From Halicephalobus mephisto (Eukaryota; Nematoda; Chromadorea; Rhabditida; Panagrolaimidae), in the NCBI GenBank assembly GCA_009193035.1, contig SWDT01000104.1, positions 1-64,000 of the forward strand: a stretch of DNA of 64,000 bases, written 5' to 3'. Position numbers and translations under genes: made by a program. Numbering within the stretch: the first letter of the stretch is position 1; the number at the start of each line of letters is the position of its first letter. Of the stretch, positions 1 to 12,641 are shown one piece after another. The notes under the pieces are model-generated. The model searched no databases. It saw only the letters and a program-made list of their open reading frames with translations, and was not told the DNA's origin.

Positions 1-1514
1 AGCCAAAGGCTAAATTTAAAGTGAATTTAAATATTATTTAATTTGAGAAAATTTAAATATTATTTAATTTGAAACTAATTTTAGTATTATTTAATTTGAA
101 ATTGTTGGAAATCAGAAAGTTCAAGAATATGAGGGCTAACATCTCCTGGAGAATAGTTGCCTTCAAGACCTAACACCCCATAATAGAATATAAAACAGAT
201 TTTGCAACTTCCATCTGATCTGAGATACTTTCCTGCTTATCGCTATTCGTATTCCCTATAACCTTACTCTAGTGCTGTCTGTAAAGCATTATTCTCATTA
301 AATGTACTTTCTCCCGAAGATTTGACAGAAATAAATTTTAGTATTATTTATTTTAAAATAAATTTTATTATTATTTATTTTAAAAATAAATTAACTATTG
401 TCTAATTTATAATAAATTTAACTACTGTTTAATTTGAAATTTATTTTATTATTATTTAATTTTAAAATTTATTTTATTATTATTTAATTTTAAAATAAAT
501 TTTAGTATTATTTAATTTGAAAACTTACCGGAAGAAGGATACAGAGAATAAGTTCGATAATTTGCTGGATTTCGATAGCCATTTTTATCGATCAACTGAA
601 AATTTTTTTTAATCAAAATATTATTGAAAACCAATAGATAATCAACTACATATGGCAAATAATATTTTTATAAAACAAGAAATAAATCATAGTATGGATT
701 TTCAAAATTTCACAGAAATTTAAAACTTTTAATTTTAAAAATAGGAAAATTTAAGGATTTTAGGAAATTTTAAACATTTTCGAAAATTCTAAAAATTTTT
801 AATATTTTCGAAAATTCTAAAAATTTTTAAAAATTCAAAAATTTTAAAAAACATTTATTAATTCAAAAAATCGAAAATCATTAACTCCCACATGAAAAGT
901 AAAGAACAATAAACCTAAATCGATCACTGGAATAGATCTCTTCGGGAAGTTTGGCCAGAGGCGAACAGACTTGTCGAACAAAATCCGTCTTTCCTTGTCC
1001 GAAAAATGCCGATTTTTACACCAAACGGAGATCCGCATTTGTTTTTGCTTTGAAAAAATTCTCAACTTTCCGAAAACGCGGTAAAAAAACAGTTTTTACT
1101 GTACAAAAAAAATTAACGAAAATGAATGACTAAGACAGATTTCGAAAGTCTTCTAATTTTTGTCGTTTCAATTTTCACGATGAATCAATAATGAATCAGT
1201 TTTCGAATTGAAAAGCTTTTGATTTTTCTGGAAAAAGTAGTTTCGTAGAAAATTCAAAAATTCGAAGATCGTTGAAAATAAAAAAAACAAAATTTTCAGA
1301 ATATTTCAAAATTGGAGGATTTTTCAAATTTTCAGAATTTTGCAACAAATTTTAAATTCATTTAAAATTGAAACTTTTATATTTAGTAATTTCTAAAAAT
1401 TCGTGTTGAGACAATTTTGTAAAAACAATTATTTTTAATTTTTACAATAGTAAGCTTAAAACTAACAAGTCGTTTTATTTAAAGTAAAAAACTAATATAG
1501 AGTCTAGGATAAGT

Positions 1515-1935
1515 GTTAGGATAGAAAACAGAAGTATATTAATTATTTTTATTAGAACAATAAAAATATAATTATTATATATTTTCTACACAAGACAACT
1601 GAGAATCTCATTCATACCCTACAGTGTCTCATAGTCCCTGATGTTCAGGTTATCATTTCAGATCTTCTCTTTTTAGGCTAGTTCCTGTCTTGACAGTAAT
1701 CTACTAATAGATCGGACTATATCGATTCAAAATCGGCTGTTGAATTAGAAAACAGAAGTATATTAATTATTTTTATTAGAACAATAAAAATATAATTATT
1801 ATATATCCTCCACATAAGACAACTGAGAATCTCATTCATACCCTACAGTTTTCCATACTTCCTGATGTTCAGGTTATCGCTTCAGATCTTCATTTTTTAG
1901 TTTAGTTTTCTATTCCAACAATAAGTCTACTGACT
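1515..1935. repeat. ~230 bp direct duplication, two copies
   Basis: Two copies (about 1520-1700 and 1750-1925) share long near-identical stretches, including a TTAATTATTTTTATTAGAAC block and a block around ACTGAGAATCTCATTCATAC. No coding frame is evident in either copy. The surrounding 1-1500 is AT-rich sequence with many TATTTAATTT-type simple repeats and no gene I can support. Confidence 0.8.
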
Positions 1936-2239
1936 TGAGAAAATATGCATTGCATAAACAATGGAGACAAATTGAGCGTGAAAGAATGAAATTTTTTCGA
2001 GTCCAGCTTTCAGCTTGAAACATGACAGGAACTTGGTCAAAATTGGTGTGAGAATGAATGTGACATGACTATCTTGATTAATTTTAAATAATTTTGAAAA
2101 AAATTTCTAAGAAAATAATTACAAATTTTAATTAAACAAATATTCAATGAATTTTAGCTTTTTAAAATTAAATAACTTTGGAATTTTATTGAAAATTAAA
2201 AAGTGAAATTGATTTTTCAAATACAAATGGAGAAATTTT

Positions 2240-2530
2240 TCTTTTAAAAAAATAATTTAATATTGGAACATAACGCTAAAATTTTTGAGAAAATTTTTAT
2301 ACAAAAATTGTTTAATTTTAGTATTTTTTTAAATTAAATAATGTAATCATATTTTTTAACTCTAAAAAAGTACAGTTTAATAGTTATTTGAAATATAAAA
2401 AAAACATTTTTAAAAAAATAATTTAATATTGGAACATAACGCTAAAATTTTTAAGAAAATTTTACATAAAAATTTTTTAATTTTAGTATTTTTTAAATTA
2501 AATAATTTCGTCTTATTTTTTAAATTTTCC
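2240..2530. repeat. ~166 bp direct duplication
   Basis: A block beginning AATTTAATATTGGAACATAA occurs at about 2248 and again at about 2415, followed in both by similar AT-rich sequence. It is non-coding, low-complexity intergenic DNA. Confidence 0.7.
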
Positions 2531-2984
2531 AATATATATACAAAATTACAAAAAATACAAAAAGTATTTTGTAAATTTTAAATTTTATAAAACAGTTTAA
2601 TTTTTAAAATACATTAATTTTTAAAATTTTATAAAATAGTTTAATTTTTAAAATTTTATGAGAAAAGTAAAATCGTATTGGAGATTTCATATCCAGATAT
2701 AATTCCGCATTTTGGTTTCCAAAAGGAAAAAAATAAAAAAGTACGAAACACATTCCGAGGCTTATCTGTCTTTATTGACTAGCAAACATTGAACAACCAA
2801 AAGATTAAACATAATCAAAGAGTTTTAACGCCATTATATCAATGACCTTATGACTGGAAAATATTTTTCAGTAAGTCAAAGACTAACAAAAAAATAAAAT
2901 TTTAAAATTGGCAACCGGTTTTTCATTAATGGCCTTTTTGATGGTTTTGATTAACGATTTGAAAGACCATTTTTCGATTTCGGA

Positions 2985-3335
2985 GATTGCGGGTAACTGA
3001 AACCACGAAAAATTGTACTATTTAAAAAATTACTTTTCGATTCTAAAAATTGTAGATAACTGAAACCACGAAAAATTGTACTATTTAAAAAATTACTTTC
3101 TGATTTTAAAAATTGTAGATAACTGAAACTATGAAAAATTATATTATTTAAAAGATTATTTTTCGATTTTAAAAATTGTAGATAACTGACATTAAGAAAA
3201 ATTATATTGTTTAAAAAATTACTTTTCGATTCTAAAAATTGTAAATAACTGTAACTATGAAAAATTATATTGTTTAAAAAACTACTTTTCGATTTTAAAA
3301 ATTATGAGTAACTGAAACCAAGAAAAATCGTACTA
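2985..3335. repeat. 62-63 bp tandem repeat, about 5-6 copies
   Basis: The unit contains GATAACTGAAACCACGAAAA followed by an AT-rich spacer with TTACTTTTCGATT. Copies diverge slightly toward the right end (AACTATGAAAAATTATATTG). No reading frame persists across copies, so this is a minisatellite rather than a coding repeat. Confidence 0.8.
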
Positions 3336-3469
3336 ATATTAAAAACAAAAAACGGGCGTGGTTATGAAATAGTCCCATTATTGCTGTTTGGAAATTGTTA
3401 CAAAACTAGAATTCTGAGTCACGGAAATCAAATACGTAAATTTTCACTAGTCTAAAAATCCTAAAGTCA

Positions 3470-3745
3470 CAAAATTCTGGAAAATTTAAAAATTTCTATG
3501 AAAATTTTATAAAAGTTAGAAACTTTTAAGATTCTAGAAGATTCCAGAAGATTCTAAAAAGCCACAAAATTCTGAAAAATTTAAAAATTTCTATGAAAAT
3601 TTTATAAAAATTAGAAACTTTTAAGATTTTAGAAGATTCCAGAAGATTCTAAAAAGCCACAAAATTCTGAAAAATTTAAAAATTTCTATGAAAATTTTAT
3701 AAAAATTAGAAACTTTTAAGATTCTAGAAGACTCCAGAAGCTTCT
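3470..3745. repeat. ~95 bp tandem repeat, three copies
   Basis: Units contain GCCACAAAATTCTGAAAAAT and end with AGATTCTAGAAGATTCCAGA. The second and third copies are nearly identical. Non-coding. Confidence 0.75.
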
Positions 3746-3999
3746 ATGAAATCATCGAAATTTTGAAACTTTTATTTTCTGAAAGATTCTAAAATTTACA
3801 CATATTTTTAAAGCTTCCATTAAAGTTTACAAACTTCTAAAAATTTTCACAAGACTTTAGCAAAGTAAAAGTATTCTTGTTTCAACAGACAAAAACGTAA
3901 ATTTTTAAAAATAAAAAGTATGAGAAATTTTTCGAGTCGTAAATAATCGTATTTGAAGGGTCAATGCAAAATTTCAAATATCAACTATTTGAGATTGTA

Positions 4000-4395
4000 C
4001 GACCGTTGTTCCCCTCTATTTCGTAAAATTGATCTCATTTATTTCGTTTTTATATTAATTTTTTTATAGTTAAATTAGCATCTCAATTGAAAAAAAATAA
4101 TTTAGAAAGAATTTTAACATTAGTGAGAATTAAAAAGAAGAAAAACAAGGAGTAAATGCCGCTGGGAAAAAACTACCGTACAGTTCATAAATAAATTGTA
4201 TGATAGTTGATCTTCTATTTCTTAATATATAATTTATTTCATTTTTATATTTTTTTATAGTTAAATTAATCTAATATCTCAGTTAAGTAAGAAAAAATTA
4301 ATTTAGAAATAATTTAAAAATTAGTAAAAATTAAAAAGAAGAAAAACGAAGAGCAAATGCCGCTGGGGGACTACTGTCGTACAGCCCACCTGAAG
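4000..4395 (+). repeat. Dispersed ~190 bp repeat, two tandem copies
   Basis: Two copies (about 4000-4195 and 4205-4390). Each has a central AT-rich part with TTTTTTATAGTTAAATTA and a right part with AAAAAGAAGAAAAAC followed by AAATGCCGCTGG and a CGTACAG end. Related copies lie at about 5650-5810 in the same orientation and at 60100-60660 in the opposite orientation, so this is a dispersed family and not only a local tandem. Confidence 0.7.
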
Positions 4396-4799
4396 AGAAA
4401 ACTTGGTACAGATCAATTTCCTTTTATCCCAATTTCGGATAAACCAGGATTTCAGGTCAGAAATGATCGAAAACATTTTTGATTTCATAGGTGATCATTT
4501 TCGACCCAAAAATTTAAATCGGAGAATTTTCAAAATCGAAAATTTTTTAGTTACAGTATCTGAATAAAATTGAACAATATTAAATAATTTTTCAGAATTT
4601 TTCAAGTTTATTATTTTTGAAGTTTTGAAAAATTTTAAAATTTTGTAAAAAATATTTTTAACTTTTATGATCCACGATTGGGATTTTTTCAGAAACATGT
4701 AAACAAAACTTTTATCTTTTTTAGTCTCAACTGGAAAATTCCTAAAATTCACATCAAGATAATCTTTTTACAATTCCGTTGTGAAATTTTTGTTTTTTA

Positions 4800-5135
4800 C
4801 AATACTATAATTTTCAAAAAAAAATAAAAACAAGAAATTTTAGAATTTTTGATCTTAATTGGAAAATTCTAAAATTCCGTGCTGAGAAAAATTTTGGAAT
4901 TTTATATAAAAATTTTGAAATTTTTATAGCATTATAATTTTCAAAAAAAACTAAAAACAAAAAATTTTAGAATTTTGGATCTTAATTGGAAAGTTCTAAA
5001 ATTTCGTGTTAAGGAAAATTTTGAAATTTTTATAACATTATAATTTTCAAAAAAAATAAAAACAAGAAATTTTAGAATTTTTGATCTCAACTGGAAAATT
5101 CTAAAATTCCGTGCTGAGAAAAATTTTGGGATTTT
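4800..5135. repeat. ~115 bp tandem repeat, about three copies
   Basis: Units contain ACAAGAAATTTTAGAATTTT and GGAAAATTCTAAAATTCCGT. AT-rich and non-coding. Confidence 0.7.
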
Positions 5136-5649
5136 TGTACCATATAGTTGTTTTATAATAATCTTATTGGTATCTTTGAAAAGTACGTAAACAAAGTACT
5201 ACAGTTCCCGATTAAAATAGAGAATACAAGATCTACAAAGAGATAATTTTAGAATCTTGTGGGATAGATTTATTTTCGTGATAGGATGACTGAAATCCAT
5301 CTAAAAAACAAATCACTGTAATTTTCGATAAAAAAAAATCGAAAAAGTTTTATCATGACATTTCTGTTTTTACGATACATAAAAGAGATTTAATAAATTT
5401 ACTTTTATTTAATAAAGATCAATTAAGAGATTTTTGAAGTTGAAAAAAATTTTTAAAAATTTCGAAAATCGAAGTGGTTTCTCACATGTTCGAGTTTCCA
5501 CGTTTTCCGAACCTCAGCCAGCTCTTGATTGTCAACAATCGTTGATTTTTACGGGACAGCAACTATTAATCCATAAAAAAGAGAAATTGAACATTCGAAC
5601 CATGAAACAACCAATGGAAGAAAGAACTGTCCCACAGATGCTCCCCAGC

Positions 5650-5815
5650 GACAGTTGCTCCCTTATTTCGTGAACTTTATATAATTCCTTCCGTTTTTAT
5701 GTTTTTAGTAGTTAAATTAACTTAAGATTTTTATAAAGAAAGAAAAAAATTAATTTACGAAAAATTTCGAAACCAGCACAAGTCAAAGGAGCAACTATCG
5801 CTGGAAATTATCGGC
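5650..5815 (+). repeat. Diverged copy of the ~190 bp dispersed repeat
   Basis: It resembles the units at 4000-4395: TTTAGTAGTTAAATTAACTT near the left, then AAAAAATTAATTTACG, then AGGAGCAACTATCGCTGG at the right end. It runs directly into the minisatellite at 5820-6230. Confidence 0.55.
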
Positions 5816-5819
5816 AGAG

Positions 5820-6230
5820 GGCAAGTATGGAAGGGGAGTAACTCTCGAAGGAGTTATCTGTCAGTGGGGAGTGACTCTCGAAGGAGGCATATATCAGTGG
5901 AGAGTGACTATCACTAAAGAGCAATTGTCAAAGAAGAACAACTATCACTGGGTAGTTTCTATTACTGAGAAGTAACTATCACTAAAGAGTAATTGTCAAA
6001 GAACAACAACTATCACAGATGGGCCTCCATCATTGGGTAGTTACTGTCATTAAAGAGTAACTATCACTAAGGAGTAACTATCGCTAAAGAGTAATTACCA
6101 AAGAAGAACAACTATCACAGATGGACCTCTACCACTAGGGAGCATCTGTCACTGAGGACCTCCGTTACTGGGGGACCTCCATCACTGAGGACCTCTGTCA
6201 CTGGGGAACATCTCTCATACAGCCGATGGG
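5820..6230. repeat. Degenerate minisatellite (AACTATCACTAAAGAGT-like)
   Basis: Many imperfect short units built on ACTATCACTAAAGAG, AACTATCACAGATGG and GACCTCCATCACTGAGG. Unit length drifts around 15-18 bp and the last third is GC-richer. No frame is kept across units. Confidence 0.75.
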
Positions 6231-6601
6231 AGGAAATAAATCAACAAAGGACAAAAGCAGATTGTGAAAGTTGGTCGAGTAACGGAACGCGCGAGTCAAT
6301 AACAATTGAAAATTCTGTATTTGTTTTCACGTGACGGAAAACAGGGAAATATTCAAGTTTATCCGTTATAGATTTATTGATGAACAAACATCGACAAAAA
6401 CGAAAAAATTTCCCAAAATTTAAAGAGTTTATATCTCTTTTAATTCTCCACAAATTAATAAATTAAACTTATCAATCAGAAAACTGAACAAAAATTAATA
6501 TTTATCAAATTTTTTAAAAAATTAAATTTTTTTTTTTAAAACATAAAAAGTAAGGAAATAGTGCTTTCTCTGTCTTCTCTGGCGCGTGTTCTGTCCGCCT
6601 G

Positions 6602-6840
6602 CTATTCAACCAGTTCTTTAGCTTTATATATGTACGTTTCTTCTACGGACGCGGCTGTGATGACGTTTTTTCCTTTGCGCGGTTCAACTTGAATCACAAC
6701 ATGTGGGCGAATAAACTTCCTTGGATGTCTGAGCCATATTAATTTTTGCACAAACTGCCTTGAAGGCAATTGATATATCAGTTCTCGGAGGAGAATCCGA
6801 TTGGAAAAGATCTCCGTAATCAGGTGATTAGAAATTGATT
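6602..6840 (-). CDS. Possible terminal exon of an unrecognised gene
   Basis: Reading the minus strand, a frame is open for about 78 codons and ends at TAG (6602-6604). The inferred peptide includes PRKFIRPHVVIQVEPRKGK and ends in YIYKAKELVE. It has no ATG, so an upstream exon would be needed. This stretch is clearly GC-richer than its surroundings (about 6540-6930), and codon use looks like that of the real genes in the window. Against it: the best upstream acceptor (reading TTTTCCACAG, near 6856) is followed by stops in all three frames, so no convincing splice into the frame was found. I do not recognise a family. It could instead be a promoter or UTR island. Confidence 0.25.
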
Positions 6841-6929
6841 ATTGCAGCTGTGGAAAAGAAAGCCGGTTTGAAGTGACCCTTTAGAGGGAAATGAAGTGCA
6901 TCTCGTTTTGTGGTGTTTGAGTGGAAAAT

Positions 6930-9300
6930 TTTAAATTTGATGTATTTTTTCTAAATTGCCTTTTAAAGTGAAATCAAGATGAAAATCAGCAATTTAGTCA
7001 ATAGTGGAAATGGGAATCCTAAAATCGAAGATTAAGATAGGAATTGTCTATTTCGAATCAATTTTAAGCTAATTCGAATTCGAAAATCAAGAAATCCGAA
7101 TTTGAGCCAGATTAGTTTGATCTAAAATCCGAGACTTCAAAAATCAACAACTCTAACTAGTGTCATTTTTCATGATTCTTTTCTGAAAAATATTATTTAA
7201 TTTGAAGTCATTAATCCTTCGGTATTTTAAAAACTTGACTACGGGGAAATTTTTAGATATCAAATACTAATTTTAACGATGTATAATATTTAAAAAAAAT
7301 CAAGTTGGATATATGGAAAATTTCTCCGTAATTCTATCCAAAAAATACAATTAATAATGGACTTTATAATATTGGGTGTTGTTCATCAAATCGATTTGGG
7401 TTTTAACTATCGATTGACATGTGAATCGTTTGATTCAACCGATTATGGACTGAGGTAAAGTAAACATTGTAAGGGATTCTGGTTTCTTCCCTTAATTGAC
7501 AATGGTTAACTGGTCACTTTATTCCAGTAGTCAACAGTACAAATTAACAACCACTCTTTTTGAACAAAATATAAACATATCTTATCTTAGTTGAGCTTCT
7601 GTAAAAAATTTGCTATTATTTTTAGATATTTCCAGAAATAATTGATACATACTAAACTTTTCAAATTTTTATTTTTTATATTACTTATTTAATGAATTTC
7701 TACATTTATAAGCATTGGACAAAACTCCCATTCGTTTTTGATAAATAAATCACAATTTAATGATTAGGTTCCAGTTTTCGGACTCATGAAATATGTTGTT
7801 TAAAAATTGAATGAAATTGAAGGACACTTCATCAACATTATGTTTTTATTTCTCTACATGTGACTTTGAGTAACTTTCACGAGATTTTCAAATCATTTTT
7901 TTTTAAATTTGTGACATTTTATAATTTTCGTGTTAAAAACCGAGATTAATGAAATTTTTATTTTGCAAATTTTATTTTTGGAGATAATAATAGATTTGTT
8001 TCAATGCTTCGACTACTATACTAACACTTGGAATTTGTAGTGAAACAAGCCTTCGTGATGTTCTACCGTCAAACCAGAAAGGTGAAAGTATAATTAACAT
8101 CTCATTGAATACGATTTAAATATTCAAAAAAATGATCAAATTCTTTGAATTCCGCACTGAAGAAATTTACAAAAAAGTATGAATTATTAAGAGACTTTCT
8201 AGAACGAACCTGTTCTTATCTCCAAATATCTATGAAAATAAATTATGAATAATAAAACTTTTATTAGCATTTTATTTTAGAAATAATGAACTGTCGGAAA
8301 TTTTTTTAAAACTATTCATTTCGAGAATCTCATAAAAACAGCTGAAGATAAACACGGATGAAAGAACCACTTAATATTGATGTAGTCTGTCAACTTCGAA
8401 AACTGATAATTAAACAGTCCGCTCTGTTTGATTGATGTTTGCAGATTGGAAGTGCACTCTTGAAATCTATTAAACTCCAATACTAGAAAAAGAGTACGGA
8501 AATTCGCTGAATACGTTCAATTACTAATTCGTAAATGATCTTTTTGAAACTCAGATTTTAAACTTTTATTGTGCATTATTCATTTCTGCGGTTGTTTGAA
8601 ATAAAAGTTTTTTAAAATTTAATTAAAATGCGATAAATTTAAGATTTATAAGAATAGAAATAATTTTGGAAAGTTACTTTATCGAATCTAAAAAGCCGAC
8701 AGAAACGGTAGTTAGTTCATATTAAAAAGTACACTAAATCGAAGACTAATTTGGTCTGTTCTCATTGTTATTGTTTCTATTTTTAATAAATTTAATAATT
8801 TTGTTTCATTCGGATCTTCTCAAGTAGATAAATGTGCACTTAATAGAAGAAATTATATGATGTAAAATTCTGATGATAGATATTCTCATGTATGTTATTT
8901 AAATCTAAATCTTAAAGATTGTTCTTAAATTTCTAAAATATTGCTTTTGATTTTAAAGAACTCTTACAAGAAGATATTTGCGATCGATATAGCTTTAAGG
9001 ACTAATTGATTTCGGATTTCTCTAAAAAGCATCTTTTTTGCCGGTATAAAATTGTAGATATCATTGTGATCAATTATATTTTGTTTTTTCTTAATCTAGT
9101 TCCAAATTCCTAGAATAATCATTGTCTTGTTCCATGCTGCAGAAAGTTAAAACTTCCCAAAGAACGAGTTTCTCGTCAAAGTGCTCAATCTACTTCAATT
9201 TCTGTCATCTTTTTTAATATTTTGAATCTTAATTCTATTTTTTAATTCTTTTGATCTTGTAATAATTTTGACCATTTTAATTTTATAGAGAACTTTTCAC
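6930..9300. other. Intergenic, no supported gene
   Basis: About 2.4 kb of AT-rich sequence without a splice-consistent coding frame on either strand. The right end near 9160 holds the upstream motif shared by the LAPTM-like genes. Confidence 0.6.
9162..9195 (+). promoter_or_regulatory. Shared upstream motif, LAPTM-like gene 1
   Basis: GAACGAGTTTCTCGTC followed by a CTCAAT stretch lies about 150 bp before the start codon. The same relative position in genes 2, 6 and 7 carries a closely matching block. Role as a promoter element is inferred from this conservation only. Confidence 0.4.
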
Positions 9301-9315
9301 CAAAAGTACTGGGAT

Positions 9316-10032
9316 ATGATGAAAACTGAAAACAACACCTTCTGTGGAATCCATGTTAGAGTTTGTTATTTAAACTGATAAATAAATCTCCAACAAAAAT
9401 TTTTTAGAGACTCGCTAATGTCCTTGCTATGTTGTCTATAGGTTCCCGCATTTTACATATTCCGATGATTATCATCAGTCAGTACTGGATTCTGATTCCG
9501 TACATATTGATTATTTCCCTTATGGATGTTGCGGTTCTGCTAGCTGGTTTGTTAGAAAAGCCTTTTCTTTACACCCCGTTCCTTATTTCCAGCGTAAGTA
9601 ATATGATCAATTAATGGTTGTTTTATCAAAATAATAAATTTCAGCCAATCTTAATCTTTAGTGAAATATTAGAGATTGTAATACTCACTCTTTTTATTCT
9701 TTCTACTCCAAAACTACTCGCAGAATCCATTTTCCATGAGGAAAGAAACTTAAATACCACGATTTCGATCGTTTCTTCAGATGATTTGAGCCATATAACA
9801 GGTTAGTAAATGTTCTTTTGAAAATTGAGTTATTCTTCGTTTTCCAGAGATAAAAATCTTCTTGATCACTGTATCAATCATCTTGATTATCGTTCAATTT
9901 TTGAAAATCTACTACTGGATTGTTGTCAGTAAAGCTCACAATTACATGACGAAGAAAACTTCTACAAGAACGGAAGGAAACTACGATATAGCAGGAAGCA
10001 TAGCTAATGCGCTTAGTATTGGTTGTATATAG
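9316..10032 (+). CDS. LAPTM-like four-TM protein, gene 1
   Basis: Four exons: 9316-9360, 9408-9593, 9645-9801, 9848-10032 (phases 0, 0, 1), giving 190 aa. Exon 1 encodes MMKTENNTFCGIHVR. The CxxHVR ending is the family hallmark and corresponds to the CCHVR motif at the N-terminus of LAPTM4. Exon 2 (62 aa) carries TM1 and TM2, exon 3 TM3 and a luminal loop, exon 4 TM4 and the cytoplasmic tail. The position matching the usual family start reads ACT instead of ATG (before FHQKYWD), so translation must begin at a downstream ATG and this protein is shorter at its N-terminus. It is also the most divergent member: AGLLEKP replaces the usual ADKYEKP, and SKAHNYM replaces RARAYMI. LAPTM proteins act in late endosomes and lysosomes; that role here is by analogy. 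An AATAAA-type signal lies near 10250. Confidence 0.75.
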
Positions 10033-10715
10033 TGCATTTAAAAGATTATTGATTAAATTCTTGATCGAAAAATGAACCAAGCATCGTTCGTCGTGGTTTG
10101 CTATGAACACTGCAAGATTCTTTCTTTGACCTCAAATTTGGTTATCAATCCTATAATGATAATACAATTTGTATTTATTTATTTACTAGTCACATCTTGA
10201 CTTTGATCATAAAATATCAAATATCAAGAAAATATTTTTAATGAAAGAAATAAAAACAAAATTATTGTATTTGTTTGACTTTTTTGATGAAAATCAATAT
10301 TTGTGAAAAAAGCATGAATTAGTGATGCATATAATTCAATGAGATCCATCAGCAATTAAAAGACAAGTATCAATATGACAATATTCTGACAAATCGCTGA
10401 AATATCTCTAAAAATTCTAAATTCTTAAAGATAACGTTCTCTTTGCAAATTTTACAAATCATTTGTAAATGTTCCAAGATGCGAATTTGAAAGTATTTTT
10501 CGAGAAACTGATTGCGACTGGTTTAACTTCAAAATTAAATTAATCTCAAAGTTCCCTTCAAAGAATCTTCACGTAGATCGTTAATGAGAAGGGAAAAATA
10601 GATGTTATTCTAAACAATTAAATTTCTCACTTTATTTCAACATTACTCCGATTTTCTAGAATATCACCTGACTCTTGTTGTCGCATGTTACAAAACACAT
10701 CAAAGATCCATAAAC
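10033..10715. other. Intergenic between LAPTM-like genes 1 and 2
   Basis: AT-rich 3' flank and spacer. No coding frame, RNA gene or repeat recognised. Confidence 0.6.
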
Positions 10716-10716
10716 A

Positions 10717-10745
10717 GACAAGTTTCTTATTGATGTATTCAATCT
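10717..10745 (+). promoter_or_regulatory. Shared upstream motif, LAPTM-like gene 2
   Basis: GACAAGTTTCTTATTGATGT followed by ATTCAATCT, about 129 bp before the ATG. It matches the blocks upstream of genes 1, 6 and 7. Confidence 0.4.
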
Positions 10746-10845
10746 CGATTTGGTTTTTGCTGTTTTAACAGTTTGAGATCATATTTTTTTATTTTCGTGT
10801 TCAGTTCTGAATTAAGAATATTTTAAGGAATTAAGTTTACAGAAA

Positions 10846-11623
10846 ATGTTTCGCCAGAAGTATCCGGACGTAGTGAAACCAGAATACATACTTTTTTGTT
10901 GTGGAGTACATGTTAGGGTAGGTTAGATGAATAAATAACCAACTTTGACTACAAGTTTTTAGAAAATGGCCAGCATCATTGCCATTGTTATTCTATTGTT
11001 CCATGTTTTAGGTCTTTTAACAGCCATTATTTTCTACAACTGGCTCCATATTCTGTTTCTTTTAATTTTTTCTTTTCTTGAAATCTTCATTATTTTGGCA
11101 GATAAATATGAGAATCCCAGCTTCTACCTTCCTTTTCTTATTGTTTATGTGAGTTACATGATAGAAGAATAGTTGCATCTCTAATCGCAAAAATTCAGGG
11201 AATGACACTTATTTTCCAAGCAATGCTGATCGTAATATCCATAATTTACATCTTCATTCCTCAAAAGACTTACAGTAAGTATATCTTTGAAGTTAAAATG
11301 AAATCAAATGCTTTCGTTTCTATTAATTTTTCAGATAAGGGCGTTGATCGAACAGGTTAGTGATTATTTTCGGCAATTCTGTAATCACTTTATTTTTAAT
11401 AATATTAGGACTCGTAAGTTTCATGGTAATCTTCATGATAATCATTGAACTTATTATGCTCTCCTTCTGGAATATTGTCTACAGAGCCCGAGCTTATATG
11501 ATCGCCGAAGTTACTTCTGGAAACGTCCAAATAAGCGTTGTTACAGATGAATATAACTATCCTCCACCTCCTTACTGTAATGCAGTACAAATAGAGTTGA
11601 AGAACTATCAACCAAAATCTTAA
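10846..11623 (+). CDS. LAPTM-like four-TM protein with PPPY tail, gene 2
   Basis: Five exons: 10846-10917, 10963-11148, 11199-11274, 11335-11355 (a 21 bp micro-exon), 11409-11623; phases 0, 0, 1, 1; 189 aa. The N-terminus MFRQKYPD ends in CCGVHVR. Four hydrophobic segments follow, with the family block ADKYENPSFYLPFLIVY after TM2 and WNIVYRARAYMIAE after TM4. The cytoplasmic tail contains PPPPYCNA, a PPxY motif. In vertebrate LAPTM4/LAPTM5 such motifs bind WW domains of NEDD4-family ubiquitin ligases and direct lysosomal sorting. This is the only member of the array with the motif, which supports the LAPTM assignment. Poly(A) signal AATAAA at 11778-11783. Its closest paralogue here is gene 5, which shares KMASI at the exon 2 start and a micro-exon. 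Confidence 0.85.
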
Positions 11624-12641
11624 TCGAAGAACAAATTAAGCGTTGTTCATAATAGGAACGAAGTTTTAGTGGTCTGGTTAATTTTTATCTCCCAAAGGTG
11701 GATTATAAGCTATAATCTTATCATGAATAATGCTTAGTTGATTTTCTTATTAATAGTTTAGTTACTTATGTTATAACAATAAAACTATATGCAGTTATTT
11801 TTTTTTGCATCTTGCCGTTTATAATAAAATGGTTTTATAGGAAATTTAAAAAAAAATGAAACAAAATATGATATTTATTTGTCATCTCGTTATTTATATA
11901 ACTTGGCTTAAGTTAGTAAAGTTGATAGTTCAACTATAGTAACAGTTAAAGAAGTATAAATTTAACAATAATTCGACTAAAGACACAAGTTTTGTTGCGA
12001 AGACATTGAACAGTCTTTTTTATTGTTCTAACTCAATTTTTAATATATTTTCTATGTAGTTATCAATCCCAAAAATATAAAAATTGACGAAAATAACAGA
12101 ATTTCAACAAAGAATAAGATGAAAGAAAAATAAGTTCATGTTGATGAATTTTGAAAAATCTGTGTTTCGAGTCAAATGTGATCAAAATAATACTTTTCTT
12201 TTAATTATTGATCAATAATGTTAAACTATCAGTTTTACAAATCCAAATATCTCCTACTAGATAATGTAGGGCATAAACAGAGTTGAGCATGGAGATTTTA
12301 CTTTTCCACAAAAAAAACTTTCAAAGAAGATATTAACTTGTGGTTAATGTTTACCGTGATTAGCAAATAAATACAGATACTAGTACTATTAAAGAATCAT
12401 AAATCATGATTATGATTGAAGAACACATCAAGTATTGTTCGTAGCGAAATTATTTCTTCAAAAATACCATCAAAAGATTGAAAATCAATAGAATTACCAA
12501 ATAGCAAAACGTTTGCAACATCATAAACGATACTCGATTCATTCTTCCAGAATCAGATTTGTTTGTTAGCTTTTAATTGCACTTTGGTTTCATCAAGTCG
12601 AGATGTGAAGGATTTTCCTCTTTGCTTACGTCAGAACTTTT
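11624..12641. other. Intergenic between convergent genes 2 and 3
   Basis: About 1 kb of AT-rich sequence between the 3' ends of gene 2 (plus) and gene 3 (minus). Nothing else recognised. Confidence 0.6.

Noticed and set aside
844..1133. Overlapping plus and minus frames in a GC-richer patch
   Set aside because: Both frames are short with no splice partners; possible exon but not supportable.
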